Shown here: piece after piece, positions 44,824 to 55,300 of the stretch | How the letters are laid out: each line of letters begins with the position of its first letter | Numbering within the stretch: position 1 is the stretch's first letter | The notes under the pieces: generated by a model | What the model was told of the DNA's origin: nothing | The model's input: the letters and a program-made list of their open reading frames with translations, nothing else | Database searches by the model: none | Made by a program: the position numbers and the translations under genes | Assembly (NCBI GenBank): GCA_027484425.1 | Contig: JAIXSZ010000016.1 | Location: 1-64,000, forward strand | Direction of reading: 5' to 3' | Source: Sphingobacteriales bacterium | Lineage (GTDB): Bacteria > Bacteroidota > Bacteroidia > Chitinophagales > Chitinophagaceae | DNA: 64,000 nucleotides

Positions 44824-47103
44824 ATGAAAAAGATTTTTGTGAAGCTGGCATTGTGTGCTTCCTTGTTTGCATCAATGAGCTTTTCGGCATTTGGAAACTG
44901 GAAAGAAGTTAATCCAGACCTTGCTCCCAAACAACTACAGCTGATAAAGCCAGAGAAATACAAAGTGTACACTTTGGATGAGAATAACCTAAAAATCAGG
45001 TTGTGGAATGTAGCTAATACGCCAGATAAAGGAGAGGTGTTTGCGTTGCCTATGCCCGATGGTAGTATGCGCGATTTCAGGGTATGGGAAACCCCCATGA
45101 TGCTGCCCGAGCTGGCTGCCCTTAACCCCGAAACTAAAACCTTTACAGCGACCGCGGTAGATGATGCCACAGTCACTGCCAAATTGGATTTTACTTTATA
45201 TGGTTTTCATGCCATGATATTTGATGGGGATAATACTTGCTTTATAGACCCATGGGATAACTACAGAGATGGGTTTTACCTAGTACATTACAAGAATGAC
45301 CTGAACCGCCCAGCCAATGAACGTATGCAGTGTATGCTGCACGATGAGCCAGGTGGTGAGCAGCTAATGAACGTAGATACCCAATTGCCACCAATGGCGC
45401 AGAAAACCATAAATGGTTACCAACTTCGTACTTACAGACTGGCATTGTCTTGCTCCAACCAATATGCCAGAGCATCAACAGGACTCACTACACCTACCAA
45501 GGCGCAGGTACTGGCTAGGATGACTACTACTATGAACCGTGTTAATGGTGTGTATGAGCGCGAGTTATCTATAACTATGATCTTTGCTGCTAACCAAAAT
45601 GCGTTAATATTTATAACCGCTACCGGTGATCCATTTAACTCAATCAATTCTAATCCTGGGTCTTGTCTTACTATGAACCAGACTCAGTGTACATCGCTGA
45701 TAGGTGCAGCCAACTACGATATAGGTCATGTGTTTACTACTGGCTCTGGTGGGCTGGCTACCCTGGGTTGTGTGTGCTTAGGTGTTATAAAAGCGCAGGG
45801 CACTACTGGTAGTCCTTCGCCCGTAGGAGATGCTTTTGATATAGACTATGTAGCCCACGAAATGGGTCATCAATTTGGTTCTGATCATACGTTCAACACT
45901 ACAAGCGGCAGCTGTGGTGGAGGCAACAGAGCGGCTAACTTATCGTACGAGCCAGGTAGCGGATCTACCATCATGGCGTACGCGGGTATTTGCTCTCCCG
46001 ATGATGTGCAGAACAATAGTAATCCTTACTTTCATGCCGCAAGTATATCTAAAATACTGGCATTGGTAAATAGTAGTGCTTCTTGTGCTACCCAAACTGC
46101 TACTGGTAATAAATTGGTAAAGTACAACGCTTTTTCGCCGACTACTTACTCCATCCCTTATCTTACTCCATTTGAGCTGACAGCTCCTGTTGCTACCGAC
46201 TCTATGGGTGATTCTGTGGTGCTGTATGCTTGGGAGCAATATGACCTTGGTGGCTCATCAGGCATGACTTGGGCGGCTACTACCAGTGTTGGCCCATTGT
46301 TCCGTTCCTTCAATCCCTCTAAATCAAATGTGCGTGTGTTTCCTAAAATGTCATCTGTATTACTGGGAAACCTGAATACACAATACGAAAAAGCACCTAC
46401 TGTGGCTCGTGCTATGAACTTCCGTTGTTTGTACCGCAATATCCGTAACAATAAAGGTTGTGTGACGATACCTGACGAATTGATAACCCTCAATGCGGTG
46501 ACCAACAGTACTGGTGCGGGCTTTAAGGTAACGAGTCAGGGTACTACTGGTATCTCTTATACTGGTGGTAGTACACAAACCATAACTTGGAATGTGGTAA
46601 GCACCAACACAGCCCCCGTAAGCGCTACGAATGTGGATATATATATGTCTACCAATAGTGGTACTACTTGGCAGTACCTAGTGGGTAGATTCCCAAATAC
46701 GGGAACAGCTAGTGTGGTGGTGCCCAACCCCGCAACTAACAGCACTACTACCCGCTTTAAAGTAAAAGGTGCTAATAATGTGTTCTTCAACGTGAACAGT
46801 AACAACTTTACGGTGACCTACAATTCTAGCTTGCCAGTAACTCCTACCGGAGTAGCTGCTGTCGCTGCCCCTGCGGATGTGATAGACGTATATCCGGTGC
46901 CAACTGCCGATGTACTAAACATGAGTGTGAGTGCTAACTCTACCGCTGCTGCCTACAACACACTGGGCCAACTGGTGTGGGAAGGTGCTGTGAGCGGTAC
47001 CACACAGATAAGCGTGGCTACATGGGCTAAGGGTATGTACTATATCAAATTTGTAAATGCTACCAATGGCAACGCTACTGTGAAAACTGTAGTGGTGCAA
47101 TAG
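44824..47103 (+). CDS. Secreted reprolysin-like metalloprotease with T9SS domain (second of tandem pair)
   Basis: 759 residues from the ATG at 44824, which opens a signal peptide; an earlier in-frame ATG (44785) gives a polar leader. Zinc motif H345-E346-x-x-H349-x5-H355 and a normal Met-turn with M384 in TIMAYAG. Beta-rich domain and T9SS type A domain (VYPVPTAD, then GMYYIKF) as in the gene before it. The two proteins share long stretches, for example FKVTSQGTTGI near the end. Extracellular protease; probably arose by tandem duplication. Confidence 0.9.
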   Translation: MKKIFVKLALCASLFASMSFSAFGNWKEVNPDLAPKQLQLIKPEKYKVYTLDENNLKIRLWNVANTPDKGEVFALPMPDGSMRDFRVWETPMMLPELAALNPETKTFTATAVDDATVTAKLDFTLYGFHAMIFDGDNTCFIDPWDNYRDGFYLVHYKNDLNRPANERMQCMLHDEPGGEQLMNVDTQLPPMAQKTINGYQLRTYRLALSCSNQYARASTGLTTPTKAQVLARMTTTMNRVNGVYERELSITMIFAANQNALIFITATGDPFNSINSNPGSCLTMNQTQCTSLIGAANYDIGHVFTTGSGGLATLGCVCLGVIKAQGTTGSPSPVGDAFDIDYVAHEMGHQFGSDHTFNTTSGSCGGGNRAANLSYEPGSGSTIMAYAGICSPDDVQNNSNPYFHAASISKILALVNSSASCATQTATGNKLVKYNAFSPTTYSIPYLTPFELTAPVATDSMGDSVVLYAWEQYDLGGSSGMTWAATTSVGPLFRSFNPSKSNVRVFPKMSSVLLGNLNTQYEKAPTVARAMNFRCLYRNIRNNKGCVTIPDELITLNAVTNSTGAGFKVTSQGTTGISYTGGSTQTITWNVVSTNTAPVSATNVDIYMSTNSGTTWQYLVGRFPNTGTASVVVPNPATNSTTTRFKVKGANNVFFNVNSNNFTVTYNSSLPVTPTGVAAVAAPADVIDVYPVPTADVLNMSVSANSTAAAYNTLGQLVWEGAVSGTTQISVATWAKGMYYIKFVNATNGNATVKTVVVQ

Positions 47104-47127
47104 GGCAGTAACTAGCTTATACTTTGA

Positions 47128-47170
47128 AATATCGGCTGTAGCTCTTACGAGTTACAGCCGATATTGTTTT
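47128..47170 (+). terminator. Terminator after the second metalloprotease
   Basis: 13-bp stem (47128-47140 with 47153-47165) and a short T tract. Confidence 0.88.
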
Positions 47171-47191
47171 ACGCAGTTTGATTTAACCAGT

Positions 47192-48472
47192 TTATGCCAG
47201 CGACTTTTTTACAAGGTCTATAAGCATATCTACCTCTTGAGTACTGTTGTAGATGTGGGTGGATACCCTGAGCGAATTAAGTCCGTTTTCGTTGACACCA
47301 CGTATCCGTATTTTGTGCTCACCGCACATACCTAAGAATTTCTGAAAGTCTACTCCTTTGATTCTGAATCCATTGACTCCAGCTCTGGATATTTCTTCGG
47401 TGGGGGTGAGCAGCTCTATTTTGTCGCCAAAAACTAGTAAGTTATCTTGTGTATACTTGCCCAAGTATTTTATTCGGTCATAGATGTTTTGGGCACCTAT
47501 AGCCTCTATAAACTCTATGGCTGCCAGCACACCTGCATACAGCCCATTGGACTGGGTGCCGCCGTAATAGCGATGCGCATTAGGGGCATAGCCACCCGTG
47601 GTAGACGGATCGGTCATAAGATCCCATTTGCCGTCATCGCTGCCTGCTCCTACTGTGTAGGGTTGCAGGGTATCCTGAAAGTCTTTGCGAACGTACAAGA
47701 AGCCAGTACCCTTGGGGCCTAGCATCCACTTGTGACTGCAACTGGCATAGGTATCGCAGCCCATATCGTGAAGATTGAGGGGTATCATACCAGGGCCGTG
47801 GGCACCATCTATTATAGAAAAAATGCCTTTATCGCGCGCTAATGTACATATGTCTTTTATGGGTAAAATTTGACCTTGTGTGCATGGGATGTGGGGTGTG
47901 GCGATAACTCTTGTTTTTTTGGTGATGAGGTCAGCAATGCGGGTTATTGTTTTGACAGCTGTATCTGCGGGCGTGTAAGTGCGCACTACTATACCGTGCA
48001 GTTTTTGGCGGTTGAGCCAGGGCATCGCATTGCCCATATGCTCATGTGTGGTAATGATAACCTCATCGCCCCGCTTTAGGGGTACGCCCCAGCAACCTAT
48101 ATTTATCCCATCTGTTACATTGTGCGTCAGCGCTATTTCGTCTTTGTTTGCACCTACAAACTTTGCTATTTTTTCTACTGTATCTTCCCAGTTGCCATAT
48201 TGCCCGTTCATATCGCTTTCCATCATACCTGCCTTTACTGCCTCTATTACAGGGTAAGGAGAAGGGCCAAAGGTGCCATTGTTGAGGTAGGTCATGGAGT
48301 GGGTGAGGGGAAATAGCTGACGAATGCCCCGCCAGTAGTCATCGTCCTTTTCGCTAGTGGGTGCGCCGCCGCTGTGCATCTGCGCTGTGGCAGATAACGA
48401 TTGTAGCTGTGCCAATGACATAGTGGCCAGTGCGGTGGCAGACCTGAAGAAGTTTCTACGAGTAAAATTCAT
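47192..48472 (-). CDS. Tat-exported class V aminotransferase-like PLP enzyme
   Basis: 426 residues from the ATG at 48472. The N-terminus MNFTRRNFFRSATALATMSL is a twin-arginine signal, so a longer in-frame start (48607) was rejected. The fold-type I PLP site is K248 in SHKWMLGPKGTGF; upstream are NNGTFGPSP and VTDGIN, as in the isopenicillin N epimerase/cysteine desulfurase group. PLP enzymes are normally cytoplasmic; Tat export after folding with cofactor fits this family's known exported members. Substrate unknown. Confidence 0.87.
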   Translation of the reverse strand: MNFTRRNFFRSATALATMSLAQLQSLSATAQMHSGGAPTSEKDDDYWRGIRQLFPLTHSMTYLNNGTFGPSPYPVIEAVKAGMMESDMNGQYGNWEDTVEKIAKFVGANKDEIALTHNVTDGINIGCWGVPLKRGDEVIITTHEHMGNAMPWLNRQKLHGIVVRTYTPADTAVKTITRIADLITKKTRVIATPHIPCTQGQILPIKDICTLARDKGIFSIIDGAHGPGMIPLNLHDMGCDTYASCSHKWMLGPKGTGFLYVRKDFQDTLQPYTVGAGSDDGKWDLMTDPSTTGGYAPNAHRYYGGTQSNGLYAGVLAAIEFIEAIGAQNIYDRIKYLGKYTQDNLLVFGDKIELLTPTEEISRAGVNGFRIKGVDFQKFLGMCGEHKIRIRGVNENGLNSLRVSTHIYNSTQEVDMLIDLVKKSLA

Positions 48473-48580
48473 AGTGCTGATATTGTACAACGATAAATAT
48501 ACAATACATAGTTCATTATATACGTGCACATTTAGCAATCGGTACAAAATATATAGAAAATGGTAGCTAGATACAATGAG

Positions 48581-48865
48581 GTACCGGTTTGTTGCCGGTG
48601 TTTTCATGGGTTTTGATCGATAAATCGTTGATTATCAATGGTATTCACTCTTCTAGTCTGTATACATTTTCTTATTGTCTTTATCGGGAATTGCGAGATA
48701 CACATTGAGGTGGCTTGGTATAGTTTGTTGTGATGCATTGGGAAATAATAGGTTGACTCCGAGATTAGGGTTTACTGGGGTATTAGTAAATAGGTACGCT
48801 CTACCGATGCTGCAAAAAGTGCAGCAATGTGGGTGTGGCAGAGATCAAGATATCTACATTTTGAA
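48581..48865 (-). repeat. Dispersed non-coding repeat, diverged inverted copy
   Basis: Read on the minus strand it is collinear with 20789-21150: AGATATCTTGA, TGCCACACCCACATTG, GCACTTTTTGC, CAATGTGTA, GTGAATACCATTGATAATCA and ACACCGGCAACAAACCGG come in the same order with similar spacing. It lacks the paired hairpins at the 5' end, so it is a partial or older copy. Confidence 0.78.
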
Positions 48866-49071
48866 ATTTGGAGATTATTGTAAGTAATTGCAGATGTAGG
48901 GGAAACAAAACACAGCTTGATAGCCCTGATTTCGTCCATTCACCGCAGAAAAAGTGGGGGAGATCTAATAACGATGAAAAGAAAAAAATATACGAAAGGA
49001 GGAGGTAAATATCTACGACGAATGCATTTTACATAAAATTGTAGGACACAAGATTATACAACGTTATATTG

Positions 49072-49079
49072 TACATTTG
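49072..49079 (+). promoter_or_regulatory. -7 box in the region upstream of the giant gene
   Basis: TACATTTG, exact TAnnTTTG match, 317 bases before the ATG at 49397. No nearer exact box was found, so the transcript may have a long leader; the alternative is a chance match in AT-rich sequence. Confidence 0.35.
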
Positions 49080-49396
49080 TTAAATTTATGTTCAAGCTGT
49101 AGACATAAAACTATATACCCATTGAATAAAATTAGATTTTCACGGAAAATGAATTACCATTGTAGAATAATATACCCAAAAGTTACCTTTATGAAATTCA
49201 AAAATGCAGAAAACGGCATAAACTCGTTTTGTACTGAAAAGCAAAACGCGCGCTCATCTCCCAAATATTGCGATACAAAAATCGTATTAGCAATCCATTC
49301 TAAAAATTGAGTGAAACATTTTTTTAGTAGTTTAAGGGTATACGGTATTGTTTTTAACAAGTTAAACACTAGAAGTATTAATCCAAAAAAGCAAAG

Positions 49397-52300
49397 ATGA
49401 GAAAATTAGTCACACAGCTTTTGTTGTGCATTTGTACTGCAACAACCCTGCATGCACAACCACAGCAAACCTTTAAAAAGGAATCAACTATTGAGAGAAA
49501 TGCTGTAGACAATACTGTAATGTCTGCTGCACTATCTAGCGATGCAAATTATAAAATAGGGCAAGCAGCGGAGTTATTTAGAGACTATTTACAACTTAAC
49601 ATCAACGAAACACAGTTGGTGTTAAGAAACAGTAGTATATCCAAGACGGGTATCACTACTGAAAGATACGACCAGTACTACAATGGTATAAAAGTTGAAA
49701 ATGGTGTATATACAGTAATGTATGGCAAAGACAGCCGTGCTTACTTCATAAATGGGAACTTCTACAAATCAGTTCCCACAATTAATAGCATACCTGCACT
49801 GAGTGAAAAAGCAGCTGTCGCAAAAGCTTTACAATCTGTAAAGGCACGCAAGTATGCATGGGAAATAGATGGTCTGGAGCAACAACTGAAAATAGAAAAA
49901 AAAGATTCTAAAGCTACCTATTATCCAATTGGAGAATTGGTGTGGATAGAGGACTATATCGGACAAAAATCTGACCGAAAGCTATATCTAGCCTACAAAA
50001 TCAATGTGTATGCCGTAGAGCCGCTGAGCAGACACCACATATATGTAGATGCAAAATCGGGAAAGATATTACACAAAAAATCACTTATTGACCAAATCAA
50101 TGGTACTGGGACAACATTATATAGTGGCCCAGTATCTTTCAAAACATCGATACTAAGTGGCGTAAACAGATTAAGGGATTCTACGAGAGGATTGGGAATC
50201 AATACATTCTCCTGCGCCAATACTACAGGAACAACGGTAGTAGATGTAACGAGCGCTTCAACCGTATGGGCTACAGATGCTGCACTTGACGCCCATTGGG
50301 GAGCATCAAAAGTATTTGATTACTTTATGCTGGAGCAGGGTAGAAGCAGCTTTGACGATGCTGGTGCTGCTATCAATAGCTATGTACACTTTGGAGTGAA
50401 CTATAATAATGCCTTCTGGAATGGCTCGCAAATGGTATATGGCGACGGTTCTGGCCTCCCATCTGGGTTTTCGCCGCTAACCTCATTGGATGTTTGTGCA
50501 CACGAAATAGGTCATGCTATTTGTCAGTATACTGCCGACTTGATATATGAAAAAGAGTCGGGAGCAATGAATGAAGGCTTTAGTGATATTTGGGCTGCTA
50601 TTATAGAAGAATACGCAGACCCTCATGAAACAGACGCAGTAGCAAAAAACAAATGGAAAATAGGAGAAGAAATAGGCACCAACCCTATACGCAGAATGGA
50701 CAACCCCAACATTCGTTACCAGCCTGATACCTACGGTGGTAGCTACTGGGTAAATGTGACTGGATGTACCCCAGCGGATGGAAATGACTATTGTGGTGTA
50801 CATACCAATAGTGGTGTACTTAACTATTGGTTTTATTTGCTTTGTACAGGTGGTAGTGGCACCAATGACTTGTCTAATGCATTCTCGGTGACCGGTATAG
50901 GCACTGCTAAGGGAGCAGATATTGCCTACCAAACTGAGCTAATGCTTACCCCTACATCTACTTATGCGACTTGTCGTACTGCAAGTATTAGTGCAGCTAC
51001 TGCGCTATACGGTATATGCTCACCCGAAGTAGAAGCAGTAACCAGAGCATGGTATGCGGTAGGTGTAGGCAGCAACTACACTACTCCCTCGTTGCCAGCT
51101 ATTACGGGTGCCAACATTGTATGCACAGGAAATAATGTGACATTCAGCATCGCTTCTGTAGGCGGTACTTGGTCATCAAGTAATGCCTCTATTGCTACAA
51201 TAGGTAGTACTACAGGTATTGTAGCTGGGGTGGCATCAGGCACAGCTAGAATAACCTATAGTAGTGGAGCTTGCATATCTACTAAGATAATAACCGTAAA
51301 TACGCTACCAGCCACCATAACAGGTGCTACAATGGTATGTGCAGGTAACACTGCTAATCTATCTTCGACAACAGGTGGGGGGACATGGACGAGCAGCCAT
51401 ACTGGCGTTGCCACTATCGGTACATCAGGTATAGTAACAGGTGTGGCAGCAGGTACAACCACTATTTCATATTCACTGAGTGGAGGTTGCAGTTCATCGG
51501 TAATTTTTACAGTTAATGCCGCACCTACGGCCATTACAGGCACCGCAAGTGTAAATGTTGGCAGTACAACTACATTAAGTAGCACTACTTCTGGTGGTAC
51601 ATGGAGTAGTAGCCTTACTGCAATAGCCACTGTGGGCTCAAGCACGGGTATTGTTACTGGCATTGCGAGCGGAAACACTATAATTTCGTATACGCTCAAT
51701 GGATGTGCTGTTACAAGATCTGTAGCAGTAACTGGCCCTTTTTCAACACCTTATATTTTTACGATTGCCGGAACTGGTACAAATGGTTACAGCGGAGATG
51801 GCGGACTAGCATCCGCAGCAAAGTTGAATGGGCCTCACGGAATAGACATTGATGCTACAGGTAATATTTTCATCAATGACATTTCTAATCATGTGATTCG
51901 CAAAGTAAATGCATCAGGTATTATCACTACAGTGGTAGGTATTGGCACTAGTGGTTACAGTGGAGATGGTGGACCAGCAACAGCAGCACGAATCAACCAA
52001 GTTTTTGATGTGATAACAGATGCTGCTGGAAACATTTATATCGGAGATGGTGCAAACCATAGGATAAGAAAAATAAGTGCAGAAGGTATTATAACAACCA
52101 TAGCAGGTAATGGAACGGCAGGATATGCTGGCGATGGTGCAGCGGCTACAGCAGCAATGATTAATCGTCCGGGTGGTGTAGCTTTAGATAATGCTGGCAA
52201 CGTTTATTTCACTGAAATATACGGGCATAGGGTTCGTAAAATAAATGTAAGTACGGGTATTATAAGTACCATTGCTGGTACTGGAATAGTGGGTTACACT

Positions 52301-55300
52301 GGCAATGGTGGCGCAGCAACTGCTGCTCGACTTTCGTATCCTAACTTCCTGCATATAGATGCGGCTAATAACATATACATTACGGATAATGGTAACCATA
52401 GCATTAGAAAAGTGAATACGTCTGGCATCATTACAACGATAGCAGGTACTGGTATTGCAGGTTTCGCTGGTGACGGTGGGGCAGCCTCTTCAGCGAAACT
52501 TACTTATCCTGGAGGTATTGAAATTGATGCTTCAGGTAATATTTTTATAGCCGACAATGGCAACCAAAGAATACGAAGAATCAATACAACGGGTATAATA
52601 TCTACCTATGCGGGTACAGGAACAGCAGGATTTAGTGGTGATTGTGGTGCAGCAACTGCGGCTAAAATTAATTTGCCAACAGATGTGGCATTAGATGCAT
52701 ATGGTAACCTTCACGTAGTAGATAACACAAATCACAGAATTCGTAAAATCACTAATTCTATTGAAATTACAGGGACGCAGGCAGTCTGTGCTGGGGGTAC
52801 ATTCACACTTACAGGCAATGTATTTGGTGGTACATGGAGCAGCAGCAATACCTCGGTGGCAACTATTGGTACTGCTAACGGAGTAGTTTCTGGAATAGCA
52901 GCGGGTACTTCTACAATTTCATATTCCTTTAGCGGAGGTTGTGGTGCATCGGTCATTGTTACAGTTTATGCTGCTCCTGCTGTAATTACTGGTTTATCGT
53001 CCATTTGTGTTGGTGCTACTACTGCGCTTTCATCTGCAACTGTAGGGGGGGTATGGGCAAGTAGCAACGTGAGTGTAGCCACTGTAGGTACATCAGGCAT
53101 TGTAACAGGTATAGCAGAAGGTAATGCTGGAATAAGCTATACTATAGCAGGATGTAGCAGGACAATGTCAATAACAGTTAATGAAATGCCCGCTATAACA
53201 ATTGAAGCTACCACAATATGTGCTGGTGCTACGATTACTTTATCATCTTCAGCCGTTGGGGGCACTTGGGCCAGTAGTAACACCAGCGTGGCTACTGTTG
53301 GTACATCGGGCATTGTAACAGGTATTGCAGCAGGGACTGCTGCTATTTCATATATTCTTAGCGGTGGCTGTAATGCTTCTGTTGTTGTAACGGTCAACGA
53401 AATAAGTCCTATTTATCCTGTTGAGTTACCATTTTGTGGTTTATTGGCTTGGTACCCATTTAGTGGTAATACAAACAATTCATTTGGTTCAATTCCCGCT
53501 GGTAGGATTACCAATGCTACACTGACCACTGATAGGTTTGGGAATGCCAATAGTGCGTACCGGTTTAATGGAAATAATAGTAGGATTACTATTGATAGTG
53601 CATTTTTTAATATTGGGTGGGATAACTATACTATTTCTTGCTGGTCTAATTCAGAAGTTTTAATCAATACTCAAAACGGAAACAGGAGCCAATTTGCGTT
53701 TAATACAATACCGCATAATGGCTTGGGGCTAGCGTACAACTGGCATTTGAGTAGTAAGTATTCTATGTATGCCAATTCTTATCCTGCGCCTTTTTCTTGG
53801 GATATAATACATAATGCGCGCTCACAAGGAAGTATTGCAGCTAATACTTGGCGGCACTTGGTGATGAAGAAGAATAGCGGTAATACTTATTCGTTTTACC
53901 TTAATGGTGTGCACGATACTACCTATTCCTCATCGGTATTAGCTTCAGACTATTATTGCAAATTTGTAATGGGTAATAACGATAGTTCTGTAGGTTTTGA
54001 GGGTTTTTGGGGAAAACTGGATGACTACGGGATATGGAATTGTGCACTTACTGACTCGGAAATATGGCAGTTGTACACAATGAGCTCATCTAGTCTTAGC
54101 TTATGTGCAGGCAATACATTAGCACTAGCTAATGCCACTTCAGGTGGCACTTGGATTAGCGGCAATACAGCTGTAGCTACTATTGGCTCTACTAGTGGTA
54201 TCGTAATAGGGGTTGCTGCAGGGACAGCTACTATTTCATACATCGTTGGCTCTGGTTGTACGGCAACAACAATAGTTGCAGTTAATGCTGCTACCATCCC
54301 TGGCTCTATTACAGGGTCATCATCGGTTGATATTGGTGATACAATAATGTTATCCTATGCTGAAAGTGGAGGTACATGGAGTGCAAGCAATAGTAATGCT
54401 ACTGTTTCGGCTGCTGGTGTTGTCTCTGGTATTACACCTGGAACAGTGTTAATATCCTATTCATTTTCTAGTGCTTGCGGAACTGTTATAGCTACAAAAA
54501 TGGTAACTGTAAATGCTATACTTGAAACTGGCATTACTGGGACACTTACTGTATGTACAGGTAGCACTACTGCCCTTAGTAATGCTACAGGTGGAGGTGC
54601 CTGGAGTAGCAGTAACAGTGGCATTGCTACGATTAATTCAGTAGGGTTGGTTACTGGCATCTCGGCGGGTACTGTTGTAATTAGCTATTCCGTATTTGGT
54701 ACTTCTACAACAGCTATTGTTACTGTCAACCCACTACCCAATGCTGGTACTATTGCAGGGGCTAATATTGTGTGTGCCAGTAGTATTGTTACACTTACAT
54801 GCACAGTGGGCGATGGTGCCTGGAGTAGTGGTAATACCAGCATAGCAACCGTTGGTAGTTCAGGTATCGTTACCGGTGTAGCTAATGGTACTGTTACTAT
54901 TAGTTATACTGTTACAAATGTCTGTGGCAGTTTATCAGCCACAAAAATTCTCACGGTTAATCCGTTACCTCTAGCAGGCACCATCAGTGGGCCTTCTACT
55001 ATGTGTACAGGCACTACTATATCTCTCAGCACTACTGGTACTGGTGGCTCGTGGATAAGCGGTACTCCATCATTGGCTTCTATTAGTAGTGATGGTGTGG
55101 TAACGGCAACTGCCCTAGGTAATGTAACAATAACTTACAGAGTTACTAATGGCTGTGGTGTAGCTAATACTACTCATGTGATTACTGTAAACGCTGCACC
55201 TGCGGTGGGTACTATTGCAGGCCCCTCAACTTTATGTACTGGCAGCAACATCACACTTACAATTCCTACTTCAGGCGGTGCATGGAGCTCCACCAATACT

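Larger units (their letters stand above)
48473..49396. other. Intergenic region holding the inverted repeat copy
   Basis: About 920 bases. 48581-48865 is a diverged copy of the dispersed repeat. 49072-49079 is an exact -7 box (TACATTTG). A short frame at 49077-49310 has no family features and is probably not a gene; the box may serve the giant gene with a long leader. Confidence 0.5.

Noticed and set aside
49077-49310. 77-residue frame upstream of the giant gene
   Set aside because: No family, atypical composition, and it lies in an intergenic region; the -7 box before it can also serve the giant gene.
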